A DNA stretch of 64,000 nucleotides, from assembly GCF_003711205.1 (NCBI RefSeq), contig NZ_CP031013.1, positions 744,001 to 808,000 of the forward strand, read 5' to 3'. A program made the translations under genes and the position numbers. Below the pieces are notes generated by a model. That model was not told where the DNA came from and made no database searches. It saw nothing but the letters and a program-made list of their open reading frames with translations. Of this stretch, positions 27,046 to 36,145 are shown piece by piece. The stretch's first letter is position 1, and each line of letters opens with the position of its first letter. Origin of the DNA: Polaromonas sp. SP1 (GTDB lineage Bacteria; Pseudomonadota; Gammaproteobacteria; Burkholderiales; Burkholderiaceae_C).

Positions 27046-28136
27046 TCGTGGTAATCCATGGTCTTGAAACCATGGTGCTTGATCAGCTCATCGCGCTCGG
27101 CAGCCTTGAGGTCTTCGCGCACCATTTCTGCGACGAGTTCCGCGAACGTAATCTTGGGCGTCCAGCCCAGCTTTTCCCGAGCCTTGGTCGGGTCGCCCAG
27201 CAGAGTCTCGACTTCGGTCGGGCGGAAGTAACGCGGGTCCACGCTGACGATGCACTTGCCGTTGCCGTCATAGCCCTTCTCATCGACGCCGGCTCCTTCC
27301 CAGCGGATGCGCATGTCCAATTCCGCGGCTGCGGCATCGACAAAATCCCTGACCGAAAATTGCACGCCGGTGGCGATCACAAAATCCTCGGGTTTTTCCT
27401 GCTGCATCATCAGCCACTGCATTTCAACGTAGTCGCGTGCATGGCCCCAGTCGCGCCTGGCGTCGAGGTTGCCGAGGTAAAGGCAGTCCTGCAGGTTGAG
27501 CTTGATGCGGGCCAGCGCGCGCGTGATCTTGCGCGTCACAAAGGTTTCGCCGCGCACCGGGCTTTCGTGGTTAAAAAGGATGCCGTTGCATGCGTAGATC
27601 CCGTACGCCTCGCGGTAATTGACCACCATCCAGTAGCCGTACAGCTTGGCTACCGCATAGGGGCTGCGTGGATAAAAGGGTGTCGTTTCCTTTTGCGGAA
27701 TTTCCTGCACCAGGCCATACAGCTCGCTGGTGGACGCCTGGTAAAAACGGGTCTTCTTCTCCAGGCCAAGAATGCGGATCGCCTCCAGCAGGCGCAGCAC
27801 GCCCAATGCATCCGAATTGGCCGTGTACTCGGGCTCCTCGAAACTGACCGCCACGTGGCTTTGGGCCGCCAGGTTGTAGATCTCGTCCGGCTGGATCTGC
27901 TGGATGATGCGGATCAGCGAGGACGAATCGGTCATGTCGCCGTGATGGAGAAAGAACTGCACGTCGCGTTCGTGGCGATCCCGGTAGAGGTGATCGATGC
28001 GGTCCGTATTGAACAGGCTCGTGCGGCGTTTGAGGCCGTGCACGATATACCCTTTTTGCAGCAGCAACTCGGCGAGATACGAGCCGTCTTGACCGGTCAC
28101 ACCGGTGATGAATGCGACCTTTTGCTTTGAGGACAT
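27042..28136 (-). CDS. gmd: GDP-mannose 4,6-dehydratase
   Basis: First step of GDP-L-fucose (or GDP-rhamnose/perosamine) synthesis: GDP-mannose to GDP-4-keto-6-deoxymannose. The 364-aa protein has [18 protein letters not shown] at the N-terminus, the [15 protein letters not shown] segment, catalytic QASTSELYG and [15 protein letters not shown], and the [16 protein letters not shown] stretch unique to Gmd. Followed by fcl in the direction opposite to transcription order expected in E. coli (gmd-fcl); here fcl is upstream of gmd. Overlaps the ABC transporter by 4 nt. Confidence 0.95.
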   Translation of the reverse strand: MSSKQKVAFITGVTGQDGSYLAELLLQKGYIVHGLKRRTSLFNTDRIDHLYRDRHERDVQFFLHHGDMTDSSSLIRIIQQIQPDEIYNLAAQSHVAVSFEEPEYTANSDALGVLRLLEAIRILGLEKKTRFYQASTSELYGLVQEIPQKETTPFYPRSPYAVAKLYGYWMVVNYREAYGIYACNGILFNHESPVRGETFVTRKITRALARIKLNLQDCLYLGNLDARRDWGHARDYVEMQWLMMQQEKPEDFVIATGVQFSVRDFVDAAAAELDMRIRWEGAGVDEKGYDGNGKCIVSVDPRYFRPTEVETLLGDPTKAREKLGWTPKITFAELVAEMVREDLKAAERDELIKHHGFKTMDYHE

Positions 28137-28151
28137 CGTCTGAGGCTTTCT

Positions 28152-29171
28152 TTATCTTTGGGCCGCTTGGGAGGGCGGTTGTACGGGCGGTCGTGCGCTG
28201 GGCTGCGAGGCCAGGAAATCCTGGTACGCGGCCGCCAATCCCTGCGTAAGGCTGACCTCGGCGCGCCAGCCCAGTGCATTCAGCCTGGCGCTGTCCATCA
28301 GCTTGCGCGGCGCACCGTCGGGCTTGCTGATATCGAAGCTGAACCCACCGGAATACCCGACCGCGCGGGCGACGGATTCGGCAAGTTCACGTATGGTGAT
28401 GTCGCTGCCGACGCCGACGTTGATATGGCTTTGCATGGGCGACACGTGCCTGTCGTAGCTCGCCTTGTCCAGGTTCATCACATGGACGCTCGCGGCGGCC
28501 ATGTCATCGACATACAGGAACTCCCGCTTCGGCGTTCCGCTGCCCCAGATAACCACCTGCGGCGCGCTTTCTACCTTGGCCTCATGAAGGCGGCGGATGA
28601 GCGCCGGGATGACATGGGAGTTCTCGGGGTGGTAGTTGTCGCCGGGACCGTACAGATTGGTCGGCATCACGCTGCGGTAGTCCAGGCCGTGGCTGTCGCC
28701 GTATTGGCGGTTATAGCTTTCGCAAAGCTTGATGCCGGCGATCTTGGCAATCGCGTAGGGTTCGTTGGTTGGCTCCAGCGTACCCGTCAACAAGGAATCT
28801 TCGCGCATGGGCTGCGCGGCAAGACGCGGGTAGATGCAGCTGGATCCCAGGAACAGCAGCTTGCGCACGCCGCTGCGGAAAGCGCTGTCGATGACGTTGG
28901 CCTCGACCATCAGGTTTTCGTAGATGAACTCGGCGGGATAGGTATTGTTGGCATGGATGCCGCCGACTTTGGCCGCCGCGAGATACACCTGCGAGGGCTT
29001 TTCGGTTTCGAAGAAATGGCGCACTGCGGCTTGATTCGTGAGGTCAAGCTCCGCGTGGGTGCGGGTCAGCAGCAGCTCAGCCGGGTGGCCTGCCGCCAGC
29101 AGTTGGCGGACAATGGCCGAGCCGACCATGCCGCGATGGCCGGCGACATAGATCTTTGCGTCGGTCCTCAT
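28152..29171 (-). CDS. fcl: GDP-L-fucose synthase
   Basis: Epimerises and reduces GDP-4-keto-6-deoxymannose to GDP-L-fucose. The 339-aa SDR has [16 protein letters not shown], the [15 protein letters not shown] loop, catalytic FLGSSCIYP and [10 protein letters not shown], and [22 protein letters not shown], all diagnostic of Fcl/WcaG. The C-terminus ends in a Pro/Gln-rich tail of about 20 residues absent from E. coli WcaG. Start overlaps the manC stop by 4 nt. Confidence 0.94.
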   Translation of the reverse strand: MRTDAKIYVAGHRGMVGSAIVRQLLAAGHPAELLLTRTHAELDLTNQAAVRHFFETEKPSQVYLAAAKVGGIHANNTYPAEFIYENLMVEANVIDSAFRSGVRKLLFLGSSCIYPRLAAQPMREDSLLTGTLEPTNEPYAIAKIAGIKLCESYNRQYGDSHGLDYRSVMPTNLYGPGDNYHPENSHVIPALIRRLHEAKVESAPQVVIWGSGTPKREFLYVDDMAAASVHVMNLDKASYDRHVSPMQSHINVGVGSDITIRELAESVARAVGYSGGFSFDISKPDGAPRKLMDSARLNALGWRAEVSLTQGLAAAYQDFLASQPSARPPVQPPSQAAQR

Positions 29172-30631
29172 CGGTCACTCCGTCCGTACCGATCTTCAAA
29201 ACGGACGATATCGTCTTCACCCAGATAGCTGCCCGACTGCACTTCAATGATCTCCAATGGGATCGTGCCGGGGTTGGTGAGGCGATGGACCTCGCCCAAA
29301 GGGATATACGTTGACTGGTTTTCGGTCAGCATGATCGTCTTGTCGCCGCAGGTGATCTCTGCCGTGCCCTTGACCACCACCCAATGCTCTGCCCGGTGAT
29401 GATGCTTTTGGAGGCTTAGACTTGCCTTGGGTTTGACCTGGATACGCTTGACCTTGAAGCGCGGCCCCTCGTCGATGCTGTCGTACCAGCCCCAAGGGCG
29501 ATGCACTTTGCGGTGCATCGCCAGCTCTTCCCGCCCGCCGGCAGTAAGCTGGTTGACGATGTGTTTGACGTCCTGGCTGCGGGATTGGTCGGCGACGAGG
29601 ACGGCATCCGGGGTTTCGATGACTATAAGATTGTCGACGCCAACAAGACCGACGAGACGGCTGGTGGCATGAACCAAGGTATTGCGACTGTCAACGGTCA
29701 GAACATCCCCAAAGCAGGCATTGCCCTTATCGTCCTTGGACAGAATTTCCCAGACAGAATCCCAGGCGCCCAAGTCACTCCAACCGGCATCAAGAGGGAC
29801 CATTTTGAGCGGGAAATCGCTACCGCGGCAGCGTTCCATCACGGCGTAATCGACGGATTCGGCAGGAACGGCAGTGAACTCCTGCTTTCCGGGTCGAACA
29901 AATTTCTGGTCGATGCTGCGCTTTGCCCATGCGGCGCGGCTGGCTTCGGCAATATCCGGCCGGAAGCATTCCAGAGCCACCATCCACACGGAAGCTTTGA
30001 GCACGAACATGCCGGCATTCCAGTAATACCCACCCTCGTCGAGGTAAGCCTGTGCCATTGCGGCGTCGGGCTTTTCAACAAAACGCTCCACGGTAAAACC
30101 CGGCGCTGGCTCGCCGGCAGTTGATACCGCCTTGATGTAGCCGTAGCCGGTTTCCGGCCCATCCGGCGTAATGCCAAGGATGACGACGGCACCCGCAGCA
30201 GCCTCGCGAATTGCCGCTTGCATGGCGATAGCGAAAGCCGGCTGATCAGCAACGGTCTGATCAGCCGGGGTCACGAACAGAACAGGATCATCTCCATTTT
30301 CCATCGCGGCAAGGGCTGCCAAAGTCAGGGCTGGCGCAGTATTACGTCCCACGGGCTCAAGAAGCGAGCACCCCAATTCAATGCCCGCTTCGCGCAATTG
30401 TTCCTGCGCCAAAAACCGGTGCTCCTCATTGGTAACTATGTACAGAGGCGCAACTTTAATTTGCGCATCACCCACGCTCATCAACCGCTTCGTGGCCAGT
30501 TGAAACAGGCTTTCTTCACCCGTAAGACAAAGAAACTGCTTGGGAAACCCCGTTCGCGAAAGCGGCCAGAGTCTCGTTCCAGACCCACCGCATAGAACTA
30601 CCGGCCTTGCTTGAATCGTAGGTAAGCTCAT
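29168..30631 (-). CDS. manC: Mannose-1-phosphate guanylyltransferase / mannose-6-phosphate isomerase
   Basis: Makes GDP-mannose. The 487-aa protein has the guanylyltransferase domain first ([39 protein letters not shown]) and the cupin-type type II phosphomannose isomerase domain at the end ([31 protein letters not shown]). It therefore covers two activities, as AlgA/WbpW do. With gmd and fcl it completes Man-6-P to GDP-fucose except for phosphomannomutase, which was not found in the window. Overlaps the regulator stop as ATGA, so it is translated with it. Confidence 0.94.
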   Translation of the reverse strand: MSLPTIQARPVVLCGGSGTRLWPLSRTGFPKQFLCLTGEESLFQLATKRLMSVGDAQIKVAPLYIVTNEEHRFLAQEQLREAGIELGCSLLEPVGRNTAPALTLAALAAMENGDDPVLFVTPADQTVADQPAFAIAMQAAIREAAAGAVVILGITPDGPETGYGYIKAVSTAGEPAPGFTVERFVEKPDAAMAQAYLDEGGYYWNAGMFVLKASVWMVALECFRPDIAEASRAAWAKRSIDQKFVRPGKQEFTAVPAESVDYAVMERCRGSDFPLKMVPLDAGWSDLGAWDSVWEILSKDDKGNACFGDVLTVDSRNTLVHATSRLVGLVGVDNLIVIETPDAVLVADQSRSQDVKHIVNQLTAGGREELAMHRKVHRPWGWYDSIDEGPRFKVKRIQVKPKASLSLQKHHHRAEHWVVVKGTAEITCGDKTIMLTENQSTYIPLGEVHRLTNPGTIPLEIIEVQSGSYLGEDDIVRFEDRYGRSDR

Positions 30632-30951
30632 TCGTTGCCGACCTCGGTTTTCAATTGCTCGATTTCGGCTTGCAACGACTCATACTCCGCCAGCTTTCGC
30701 TTTAAAAACTCAGCTGTCAGCTTCGACTTCTCTGCCACCCCCGACGGCGTTAGCAGGTAGGCGTAAGCAAGCTTGTTGTCGCTGCTGCGAAAGTTCTGAA
30801 CCTTGATCAGCCCTTTGCTCATTAGCGCCTTGAGGCAGTAATTGGTCTTGCCAAGGCTGATACCCAAGGCATCTGCCAAGCCGCGTTGATTTACCCGCGG
30901 ATTTGTCTGCAGCAAACGCAGTACCTGCAAATGAGACTCTTCAGTGGACAT
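30628..30951 (-). CDS. MarR-family EPS-associated transcriptional regulator
   Basis: First gene of the 31-gene minus-strand array. The 107-aa protein has a winged helix ([40 protein letters not shown] in outline, about residues 8-48), a wing ending in AYLLTPSGV, and a C-terminal coiled coil ([22 protein letters not shown]). This is the small MarR type that typically heads exopolysaccharide loci of proteobacteria. It probably controls the locus, including itself, through the palindrome at 31030-31046 next to the promoter; that link is inferred. Confidence 0.88.
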   Translation of the reverse strand: MSTEESHLQVLRLLQTNPRVNQRGLADALGISLGKTNYCLKALMSKGLIKVQNFRSSDNKLAYAYLLTPSGVAEKSKLTAEFLKRKLAEYESLQAEIEQLKTEVGNE

Positions 30952-30998
30952 GTTTATCTTGGGTTGCTTTGTCGGGTCAGTGCAGAAAGCTCCGATAC

Positions 30999-31042
30999 CA
31001 TCTGTTGTTGATGCCGCGCAGACTTAGTATGTTCAACAGATG
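30999..31042. repeat. 9-bp inverted repeat around the start of the long operon
   Basis: CATCTGTTG at 30999-31007 is the exact reverse complement of CAACAGATG at 31034-31042, with 26 bases between. The right arm overlaps the 17-bp palindrome. The geometry suits two bound dimers or an RNA stem in the 5' leader of the regulator transcript. Confidence 0.5.
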
Positions 31043-31046
31043 AACA
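31030..31046. promoter_or_regulatory. Palindromic operator candidate
   Basis: TGTTCA-ACAGA-TGAACA is a perfect 6-5-6 inverted repeat. It abuts the leftward -10 element TATACT, so a protein bound here would cover the transcription start of the long operon. Size and placement fit a MarR-type repressor site for the regulator encoded at 30628-30951. Binding is inferred. Confidence 0.55.
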
Positions 31047-31074
31047 GTATATATGTAAGGCATGGATTTTTCCA
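31046..31074 (-). promoter_or_regulatory. Putative sigma70 promoter of the long glycan operon
   Basis: Reading leftward: TGGAAA at 31074-31069 as -35 (4 of 6 consensus), a 17-nt spacer, and TATACT at 31051-31046 as -10 (5 of 6). Transcription would start inside the palindrome and leave a leader of roughly 85-90 nt before the MarR-type gene. Confidence 0.5.
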
Positions 31075-31095
31075 GTAAGTGCAATGACCAAACGC

Positions 31096-31114
31096 CCCTC
31101 CTCTATTTGGAGGG
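31096..31114. other. Small hairpin in the divergent region
   Basis: CCCTCC at 31096-31101 pairs with GGAGGG at 31109-31114 across a 7-nt loop. No T-tract follows on either strand, so it is not a typical terminator. Function unknown. Confidence 0.3.
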
Positions 31115-31215
31115 CGGCATTAACGCGAACCCGTCAGCATAGAATCGAGCGTCGTAAATGCTGTTGCGCACAAACTGCAGAGCTACCCGGGAGGGTGGGT
31201 ATAAAAGGAGCATTC

Positions 31216-31254
31216 ATGACAAGTTCAAAACAGCAAAAGGTGATGTTCCTTTGA
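31216..31254 (+). CDS. Putative 12-aa leader peptide coupled to the sugar transferase
   Basis: A strong site AAAAGGAG (31203-31210) lies 5 nt before an ATG that encodes [12 protein letters not shown] and then TGA. The stop overlaps the TTG start of the next gene as TTGA. The short frame itself contains AAGGTGA, which can act as ribosome binding site of the downstream gene. Either this is a coupling leader, or a single-base change has split an originally longer N-terminus from the transferase. Confidence 0.45.
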   Translation: MTSSKQQKVMFL

Positions 31255-31811
31255 AGCGGCTATTCGATCTGGCTCTTGCCGTCCTACTGTCAGGCGCCCT
31301 TGCCCTTCCTATTCTGATCGTTGCCATCCTGGTCCGGCTCACTTCACCAGGCCCGGCGCTGTACTGGTCTGATCGCGTTGGCCGTCAGAACCGCATATTC
31401 AGGATGCCAAAATTCCGGAGTATGCGCACGGGCACCCCAGCTGTTGCCACGCATCTGCTGGCGAACCCGCAGGCGCACCTCACTTCAATCGGCCCGTTTC
31501 TGCGTAAAAGCAGCCTCGACGAACTCCCGCAGCTTTGGAGCATCCTCGTGGGGGACATGAGCTTTGTGGGGCCGCGACCGGCACTGTTCAACCAGGCTGA
31601 CCTGATTGCGCTACGTACGGCGCAGGGGGTGCACGAACTTGTCCCGGGACTCACGGGATGGGCGCAGATCAATGGCCGCGATGAGTTGCCGATTCCTGAA
31701 AAAGTGGCGCTGGATGCAGAGTATCTGCGTCGGCAGTCGCTCTGGTTCGATATCCGGATTATGTGGATGACCGCAGTCAAAGTGCTTCGCCGTGACGGCG
31801 TTTCTCACTAA
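31251..31811 (+). CDS. Initiating sugar-1-phosphate transferase (PglC/WcaJ-type phosphoglycosyltransferase)
   Basis: Membrane enzyme that transfers a sugar phosphate from an NDP-sugar to undecaprenyl phosphate and so starts glycan assembly. The 186-aa protein begins [15 protein letters not shown], the family's re-entrant membrane helix, followed by the basic [10 protein letters not shown] motif, [21 protein letters not shown] and PRP, then [14 protein letters not shown]. It matches the short monotopic PglC form rather than the long WbaP/WcaJ form. The TTG start at 31251 is chosen because it begins at this motif with AAGGTGA 7 nt upstream. The longer frame from 31158 would add an untypical basic extension. 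Confidence 0.86.
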   Translation: MKRLFDLALAVLLSGALALPILIVAILVRLTSPGPALYWSDRVGRQNRIFRMPKFRSMRTGTPAVATHLLANPQAHLTSIGPFLRKSSLDELPQLWSILVGDMSFVGPRPALFNQADLIALRTAQGVHELVPGLTGWAQINGRDELPIPEKVALDAEYLRRQSLWFDIRIMWMTAVKVLRRDGVSH

Positions 31812-31818
31812 GCCGCAA

Positions 31819-33801
31819 ATGACCGGTTCCACTTACGATACCAAGTCAATGATCAAGAAGAACCTGTTGAGCCAGTCGCGGCGCGTCAAACAACTGATGG
31901 TGCTGTTCGCCGACGCCGTAATGGGCATCGCGGCTGTTTGGGTGGCCTACTCGTTACGCCTCGACACCCTGCATTGGCCGTATAGCGCTCACCAATGGTG
32001 GCCTTATGTGCTGGCGCCGATATTGGCGGCACCCATCTTCTGGCGCAACGGTCTTTATCGGGCGGTTTTCCGGCACAGCGGCATGGCGGCCATGCGGGCG
32101 CTGGTGATTGCCGTGACGCTATATGCCGTTTTGTTTTTCGGCTTGTTGGTGTTCATGTCATGGCCCGATGTGCCACGCTCGCTTGGCCTGCTGCAACCAT
32201 TGATACTCATACTGCTTGTAGGAGGAAGCCGGGCTGCTGCGCGCCAGTGGCTGAGCAGCTTATCCGCGAGGCAACGTAGGGACACACCGGTCAGTCGCCT
32301 GTTGATCTATGGCGCGGGATCCGCCGGCGTTCAAATCGCCAACGCCATAGCGACCTCTCACGAGTTCAAACTGCTTGGGTTTGTCGACGACAGCCCGGCC
32401 CTGCAAGGTTTGACCATCAACAATGTGCCTGTTTACGCACCGGCCAACCTACCGGGCCTGGTTGAAAAAGACGGCATCACCGACATGCTGCTGGCGCTGC
32501 CATCCATCACCCGGGTTCGCCGCAATGAAATCCTGAACGAACTCCAGCCACTGCCAGTCCACGTGCGCTCCCTGCCCGGCCTTACTGATCTTGCCCATGG
32601 CCGCGTAGCCCTGGCCGACATCAAGGATCTGGATGTGGAAGATTTGCTGGGCCGCGATCCCGTACCGCCCGACCGCGCATTGCTGGCCCGCAACCTGATG
32701 GGAAAAGTGGTGCTCGTCACCGGCGCCGCGGGAAGCATAGGCAGTGAGCTTTGCCGTCAGATACTGCAAGAACGGCCGGCGCGCCTGATTCTCGTCGAGC
32801 ACAGCGAGTTCGGCCTCTATAGCATCCACCAGGAACTTGAGCAACTCTGCCGGCGCATTGCCGAGCACTGCGGCGCCACTGTGGAACTCGCACCGTTGTT
32901 GGCCAACGTCCGCGACTACGGTCGCATGCTGGAGATTTGCCGGGCCTACCAGCCACACACGATTTACCACGCAGCCGCCTACAAACACGTTCCACTCGTC
33001 GAGCACAACCCCGCCGAAGGAATCGCAAACAACGTGCTGGGCACGTTCAACACGGCACGCGCCGCAATAGAGACTGGTGTCAGCCATTTCGTGCTCGTGT
33101 CCACTGATAAAGCCGTGCGGCCCACCAACGTTATGGGTGCCAGCAAACGGCTTGCCGAAATGGTTTTGCAGGCGCTCTCAGCCATGCCAGCTCTCAGTTT
33201 CGGGCACGGCAGCGCTACAGACAACCTCACACGGTTTGCCATGGTGCGGTTCGGAAACGTTCTAGGCAGCAGCGGCAGCGTGGTGCCTTTGTTTCGGCGC
33301 CAAATCGAAACTGGTGGCCCGATCACCCTGACACACGCCGATGTGACGCGGTATTTCATGACCATTCCCGAGGCCGCACAGCTAGTGCTTCAGGCAGGCG
33401 CCATGGCTGAAGGCGGCGAAGTGTATGTGCTGGACATGGGCGAACCGGTACGAATCATCGACCTGGCTCGCCGCATGGTGAAACTATCGGGTTTCACAGT
33501 GCGAGACGAAAACCGCCCTGACGGGGATATCGCCATCGAGGTGACGGGCCTGCGCCCCGGGGAAAAACTCTATGAAGAGCTGCTCATCGGCGACAACCCC
33601 GTCGGAACGCCTCATCCCCGAATCCTGAAAGCGCGCGAGGATTTTGTCCCGTGGGAGGCGTTTCGGGACGATCTGGAACTGCTGCAAGGTGCTGTTCTGG
33701 CCAACGACACCGCCACACTGCGGACATTGCTGCTCAAACACGTCAGTGGATTTACCCCTGACGCCCAGGACAGCGACCTCGTCGGGATGGCGGGCGCTTA
33801 A
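31819..33801 (+). CDS. WbpM/PglF-type nucleotide-sugar 4,6-dehydratase
   Basis: Membrane-anchored dehydratase of about 660 aa. About four N-terminal helices (for example LVIAVTLYAVLFFGLLVFMSW) are followed by a first Rossmann-like domain (LLIYGAGSAGVQIANAI) and the catalytic SDR domain with VLVTGAAGSIGSELCRQIL, YHAAAYKHVPLVE, VSTDKAVRPTNVMGASKRLAE. The STDKA triad in place of Tyr is the WbpM/PglF form, which makes UDP-4-keto-6-deoxy-HexNAc for QuiNAc, FucNAc or bacillosamine. Start uncertain: GTG 31792, ATG 31819 or ATG 31849. It follows the initiating transferase directly and its stop overlaps that of rfbC on the other strand. Confidence 0.9.
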   Translation: MTGSTYDTKSMIKKNLLSQSRRVKQLMVLFADAVMGIAAVWVAYSLRLDTLHWPYSAHQWWPYVLAPILAAPIFWRNGLYRAVFRHSGMAAMRALVIAVTLYAVLFFGLLVFMSWPDVPRSLGLLQPLILILLVGGSRAAARQWLSSLSARQRRDTPVSRLLIYGAGSAGVQIANAIATSHEFKLLGFVDDSPALQGLTINNVPVYAPANLPGLVEKDGITDMLLALPSITRVRRNEILNELQPLPVHVRSLPGLTDLAHGRVALADIKDLDVEDLLGRDPVPPDRALLARNLMGKVVLVTGAAGSIGSELCRQILQERPARLILVEHSEFGLYSIHQELEQLCRRIAEHCGATVELAPLLANVRDYGRMLEICRAYQPHTIYHAAAYKHVPLVEHNPAEGIANNVLGTFNTARAAIETGVSHFVLVSTDKAVRPTNVMGASKRLAEMVLQALSAMPALSFGHGSATDNLTRFAMVRFGNVLGSSGSVVPLFRRQIETGGPITLTHADVTRYFMTIPEAAQLVLQAGAMAEGGEVYVLDMGEPVRIIDLARRMVKLSGFTVRDENRPDGDIAIEVTGLRPGEKLYEELLIGDNPVGTPHPRILKAREDFVPWEAFRDDLELLQGAVLANDTATLRTLLLKHVSGFTPDAQDSDLVGMAGA

Positions 33802-34346
33802 GACAGGGAAAGAGCTTCCTGAAAGCTCTCTCCCACAACGTCTTTGGCAGAAAGAACAGGTTGGCCGCCGTCCAGAGGCCAGTCGATCCCAAGCGTGGGA
33901 TCATTCCATACGATACAGCGCTCCTTTTCAGGCGCGTAGTAGTCAGTGGTCTTGTATAGAAATTCTGCGCTGTCGCTCAGCACCAGAAAACCGTGTGCAA
34001 GGCCCGGAGGCACCCAAAGCTGCCGGCGATTCTCCTCACTGAGCTCCAGGCCGAACCAGCGCCCAAAAGTGGGTGACGACGGGCGGATATCAACCGCCAC
34101 ATCAAAAACCGCGCCCCGCACGACCCGAACGAGTTTGCCTTGCGGCTGCCCAACTTGGTCGTGCAGGCCACGCAGGACATTTTTTGCTGAACGGCTGTGG
34201 TTGTCCTGGACAAAGGTGAAGTCGGTTCCTGTAGCGGCATTGAACTCGCGCTGATTGAAGCTCTCAAGGAAAAACCCCCGTTCATCGCCGAAAACCCGGG
34301 GCTCGATGATCAGCACATCAGCGATAGAAGTGGGAGTGACCTTCAT
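33798..34346 (-). CDS. rfbC: dTDP-4-dehydrorhamnose 3,5-epimerase
   Basis: Third step of dTDP-L-rhamnose synthesis. The 182-aa cupin protein shows [33 protein letters not shown] with the catalytic histidine, [34 protein letters not shown] and the catalytic tyrosine region YKTTDYYAP. The residue after the catalytic His is Asp where most family members have Tyr (LHYQ). Last gene of the rfbBDAC operon; it overlaps rfbA by 4 nt and its TAA shares TTAA with the convergent dehydratase gene. Confidence 0.95.
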   Translation of the reverse strand: MKVTPTSIADVLIIEPRVFGDERGFFLESFNQREFNAATGTDFTFVQDNHSRSAKNVLRGLHDQVGQPQGKLVRVVRGAVFDVAVDIRPSSPTFGRWFGLELSEENRRQLWVPPGLAHGFLVLSDSAEFLYKTTDYYAPEKERCIVWNDPTLGIDWPLDGGQPVLSAKDVVGESFQEALSLS

Positions 34347-35230
34347 GCCCGGCCCCTCTCTTTCAGAAGGTTTTGCAGGTACTGGCCGTATCCGCTTTTT
34401 GCGAGCGGTGCAGCCAGCTTCTCAAGCTGGGCATCGTCAATGAATCCATTGCGCCAGGATATTTCCTCGGGGCACGCGATTTTGAGGCCTTGGCGATGCT
34501 CCAGTGTCGAGATGAACTGGCTGGCTTCAAGCAGGCTGTCATGTGTGCCGGTATCAAGCCAGGCGTAGCCGCGCTGCATGATTTGCACCTTTAGCTGGGC
34601 CTGCTCCAGATAGCGCTGGTTAACCGCCGTGATTTCTAGCTCGCCGCGGGCGCTTGGTTTGATCGACTTGGCGATCTCCACGACCTGGGCATCATAAAAG
34701 TACAGACCCGTAACAGCGTAATTGCTTTTGGGCTCAGGCGGTTTTTCCTCAATGCTGCGGGCCTTGCCGGCCGGATCAAACTCCACGACACCATAGCGCT
34801 CGGGGTCTTTCACATGATAGGCAAACACAGTCGCACCCGATGCCTCTGAATCCGCGTCTACCAACAGCTTGTGCAAGTCATGGCCATAGAAAATGTTGTC
34901 CCCCAACACCAGGGCGCTGGGCGCGCCGTTGAGAAACTTCTCACCGATGATGAACGCCTGGGCGAGTCCGTCGGGGCTGGCTTGCACGGCATATTGAAGA
35001 TTCATGCCCCACTGGGAGCCGTCTCCCAAAAGTTGCTCGAATCGCGGAGTGTCCTGCGGCGTGCTGATGATCAGCACTTCGCGGATGCCGGCGATCATGA
35101 GGGTGCTGAGCGGGTAATACACCATGGGCTTGTCGTACACCGGGAGCAATTGCTTGCTCATGGCCAATGTAGCCGGGTGCAACCGGGTGCCGGAGCCACC
35201 AGCCAGGATGATGCCTTTGCGTTGAGTCAT
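34343..35230 (-). CDS. rfbA: Glucose-1-phosphate thymidylyltransferase
   Basis: First step of dTDP-rhamnose synthesis, making dTDP-glucose. The 295-aa protein has [17 protein letters not shown], the [21 protein letters not shown] loop, [12 protein letters not shown], and [17 protein letters not shown] with metal-binding Asp. Length and motifs are those of RmlA. Overlaps rfbC by 4 nt and follows rfbD by 10 nt. Confidence 0.96.
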   Translation of the reverse strand: MTQRKGIILAGGSGTRLHPATLAMSKQLLPVYDKPMVYYPLSTLMIAGIREVLIISTPQDTPRFEQLLGDGSQWGMNLQYAVQASPDGLAQAFIIGEKFLNGAPSALVLGDNIFYGHDLHKLLVDADSEASGATVFAYHVKDPERYGVVEFDPAGKARSIEEKPPEPKSNYAVTGLYFYDAQVVEIAKSIKPSARGELEITAVNQRYLEQAQLKVQIMQRGYAWLDTGTHDSLLEASQFISTLEHRQGLKIACPEEISWRNGFIDDAQLEKLAAPLAKSGYGQYLQNLLKERGRA

Positions 35231-35240
35231 AGAAAGTGGG

Positions 35241-36137
35241 TCAGTTCAGTTCGGCCAGCATGCGGGCAACGCCCTGCTCCCAGGCCGGCAGTTGCAGACC
35301 AAAGGCGCCGCGAAATTTAGTGGTGTTCAAGCGCGAATTATGCGGGCGTACTGCAGGCGTCGGGAAGACCGACGTGGGGACGGGGTCCACGGTGTCCGGT
35401 GACGCCCTGAGCGCCTTGCCGCTTTTCACGGCGCAATCGAGAACAAACTGCGCATAACCGTGCCATGAGGTTTCGCCCGCAGCCGCGACGTGGTAAGTGC
35501 CAGCCACACCTGCCGCAGCCCCTGTCAACGCGCTGCACAGCATGTGCGCCGTGACATCGGCCAGCAGTTCGGCCCCCGTCGGTGCGCCGAACTGGTCATC
35601 AACGACGGTCAGGCGGTCGCGTTCCGCAGCAAGGCGCAGCATCGTTTTGGCGAAGTTTCCGCCCCGCGCCGCATAGACCCAGCTTGTGCGCAGAACAAGG
35701 TGTTGCGCACACTGAGCCGCGATGCGCTGTTCGCCCTCCAGCTTGGTCCGTCCATAAACACTGAGCGGGCCAACAGGGCCAGCCTCTTCCCAGGGTTTGC
35801 TGCCGCTGCCGTCAAACACGTAGTCCGTCGAATAGTGAACCAGCCACGCGCCCACAGCACTGGCCGCCTCCGCCAACACGCCCGGCGCCTGGGCATTGAC
35901 AGTGTGCGCAAGCGCGGCATCGCTTTCGGCTTTATCGACGGCGGTATAGGCTGCGGCATTGACGATAACGTCAGGCCGGATCTGCAGCACCGTCTCGCGG
36001 ATTCCGTTCAGGTTGGCGAGGTCACCGCAGAATGCCTTGCTGTAGCGATCCAGTGCAACAAGCTCGCCGAGCGGCGCCAGGCTGCGCTGCAGTTCCCAGC
36101 CCACCTGTCCGTTCTTCCCGAAGAGCAGCACTTTCAT
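35241..36137 (-). CDS. rfbD: dTDP-4-dehydrorhamnose reductase
   Basis: Final step giving dTDP-L-rhamnose. The 298-aa SDR begins [20 protein letters not shown], has [23 protein letters not shown] and YGRTKLEGE with the YxxxK pair, then [13 protein letters not shown]. Start 36137 places the GxxGxxG motif at the N-terminus; the longer frame reads back into rfbB. Gap of 8 nt to rfbB. Confidence 0.95.
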   Translation of the reverse strand: MKVLLFGKNGQVGWELQRSLAPLGELVALDRYSKAFCGDLANLNGIRETVLQIRPDVIVNAAAYTAVDKAESDAALAHTVNAQAPGVLAEAASAVGAWLVHYSTDYVFDGSGSKPWEEAGPVGPLSVYGRTKLEGEQRIAAQCAQHLVLRTSWVYAARGGNFAKTMLRLAAERDRLTVVDDQFGAPTGAELLADVTAHMLCSALTGAAAGVAGTYHVAAAGETSWHGYAQFVLDCAVKSGKALRASPDTVDPVPTSVFPTPAVRPHNSRLNTTKFRGAFGLQLPAWEQGVARMLAELN

Positions 36138-36145
36138 GTGGGCAC

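Larger units (their letters stand above)
30952..31215. other. Divergent control region between the two glycan operons
   Basis: About 260 bases between the MarR-type regulator (leftward) and the initiating transferase (rightward). It holds a leftward sigma70-like promoter, a perfect 17-bp palindrome, a wider inverted repeat and a small hairpin, listed separately. No rightward promoter stands out; a TAGAAT at 31140-31145 could be a -10 but lacks a convincing -35. No ops (GGCGGTAG) antitermination element was seen. Confidence 0.6.

Noticed and set aside
30952-31215. RfaH-dependent ops/JUMPstart element for the long operon
   Set aside because: No GGCGGTAG-like sequence was found on either strand of the leader region.
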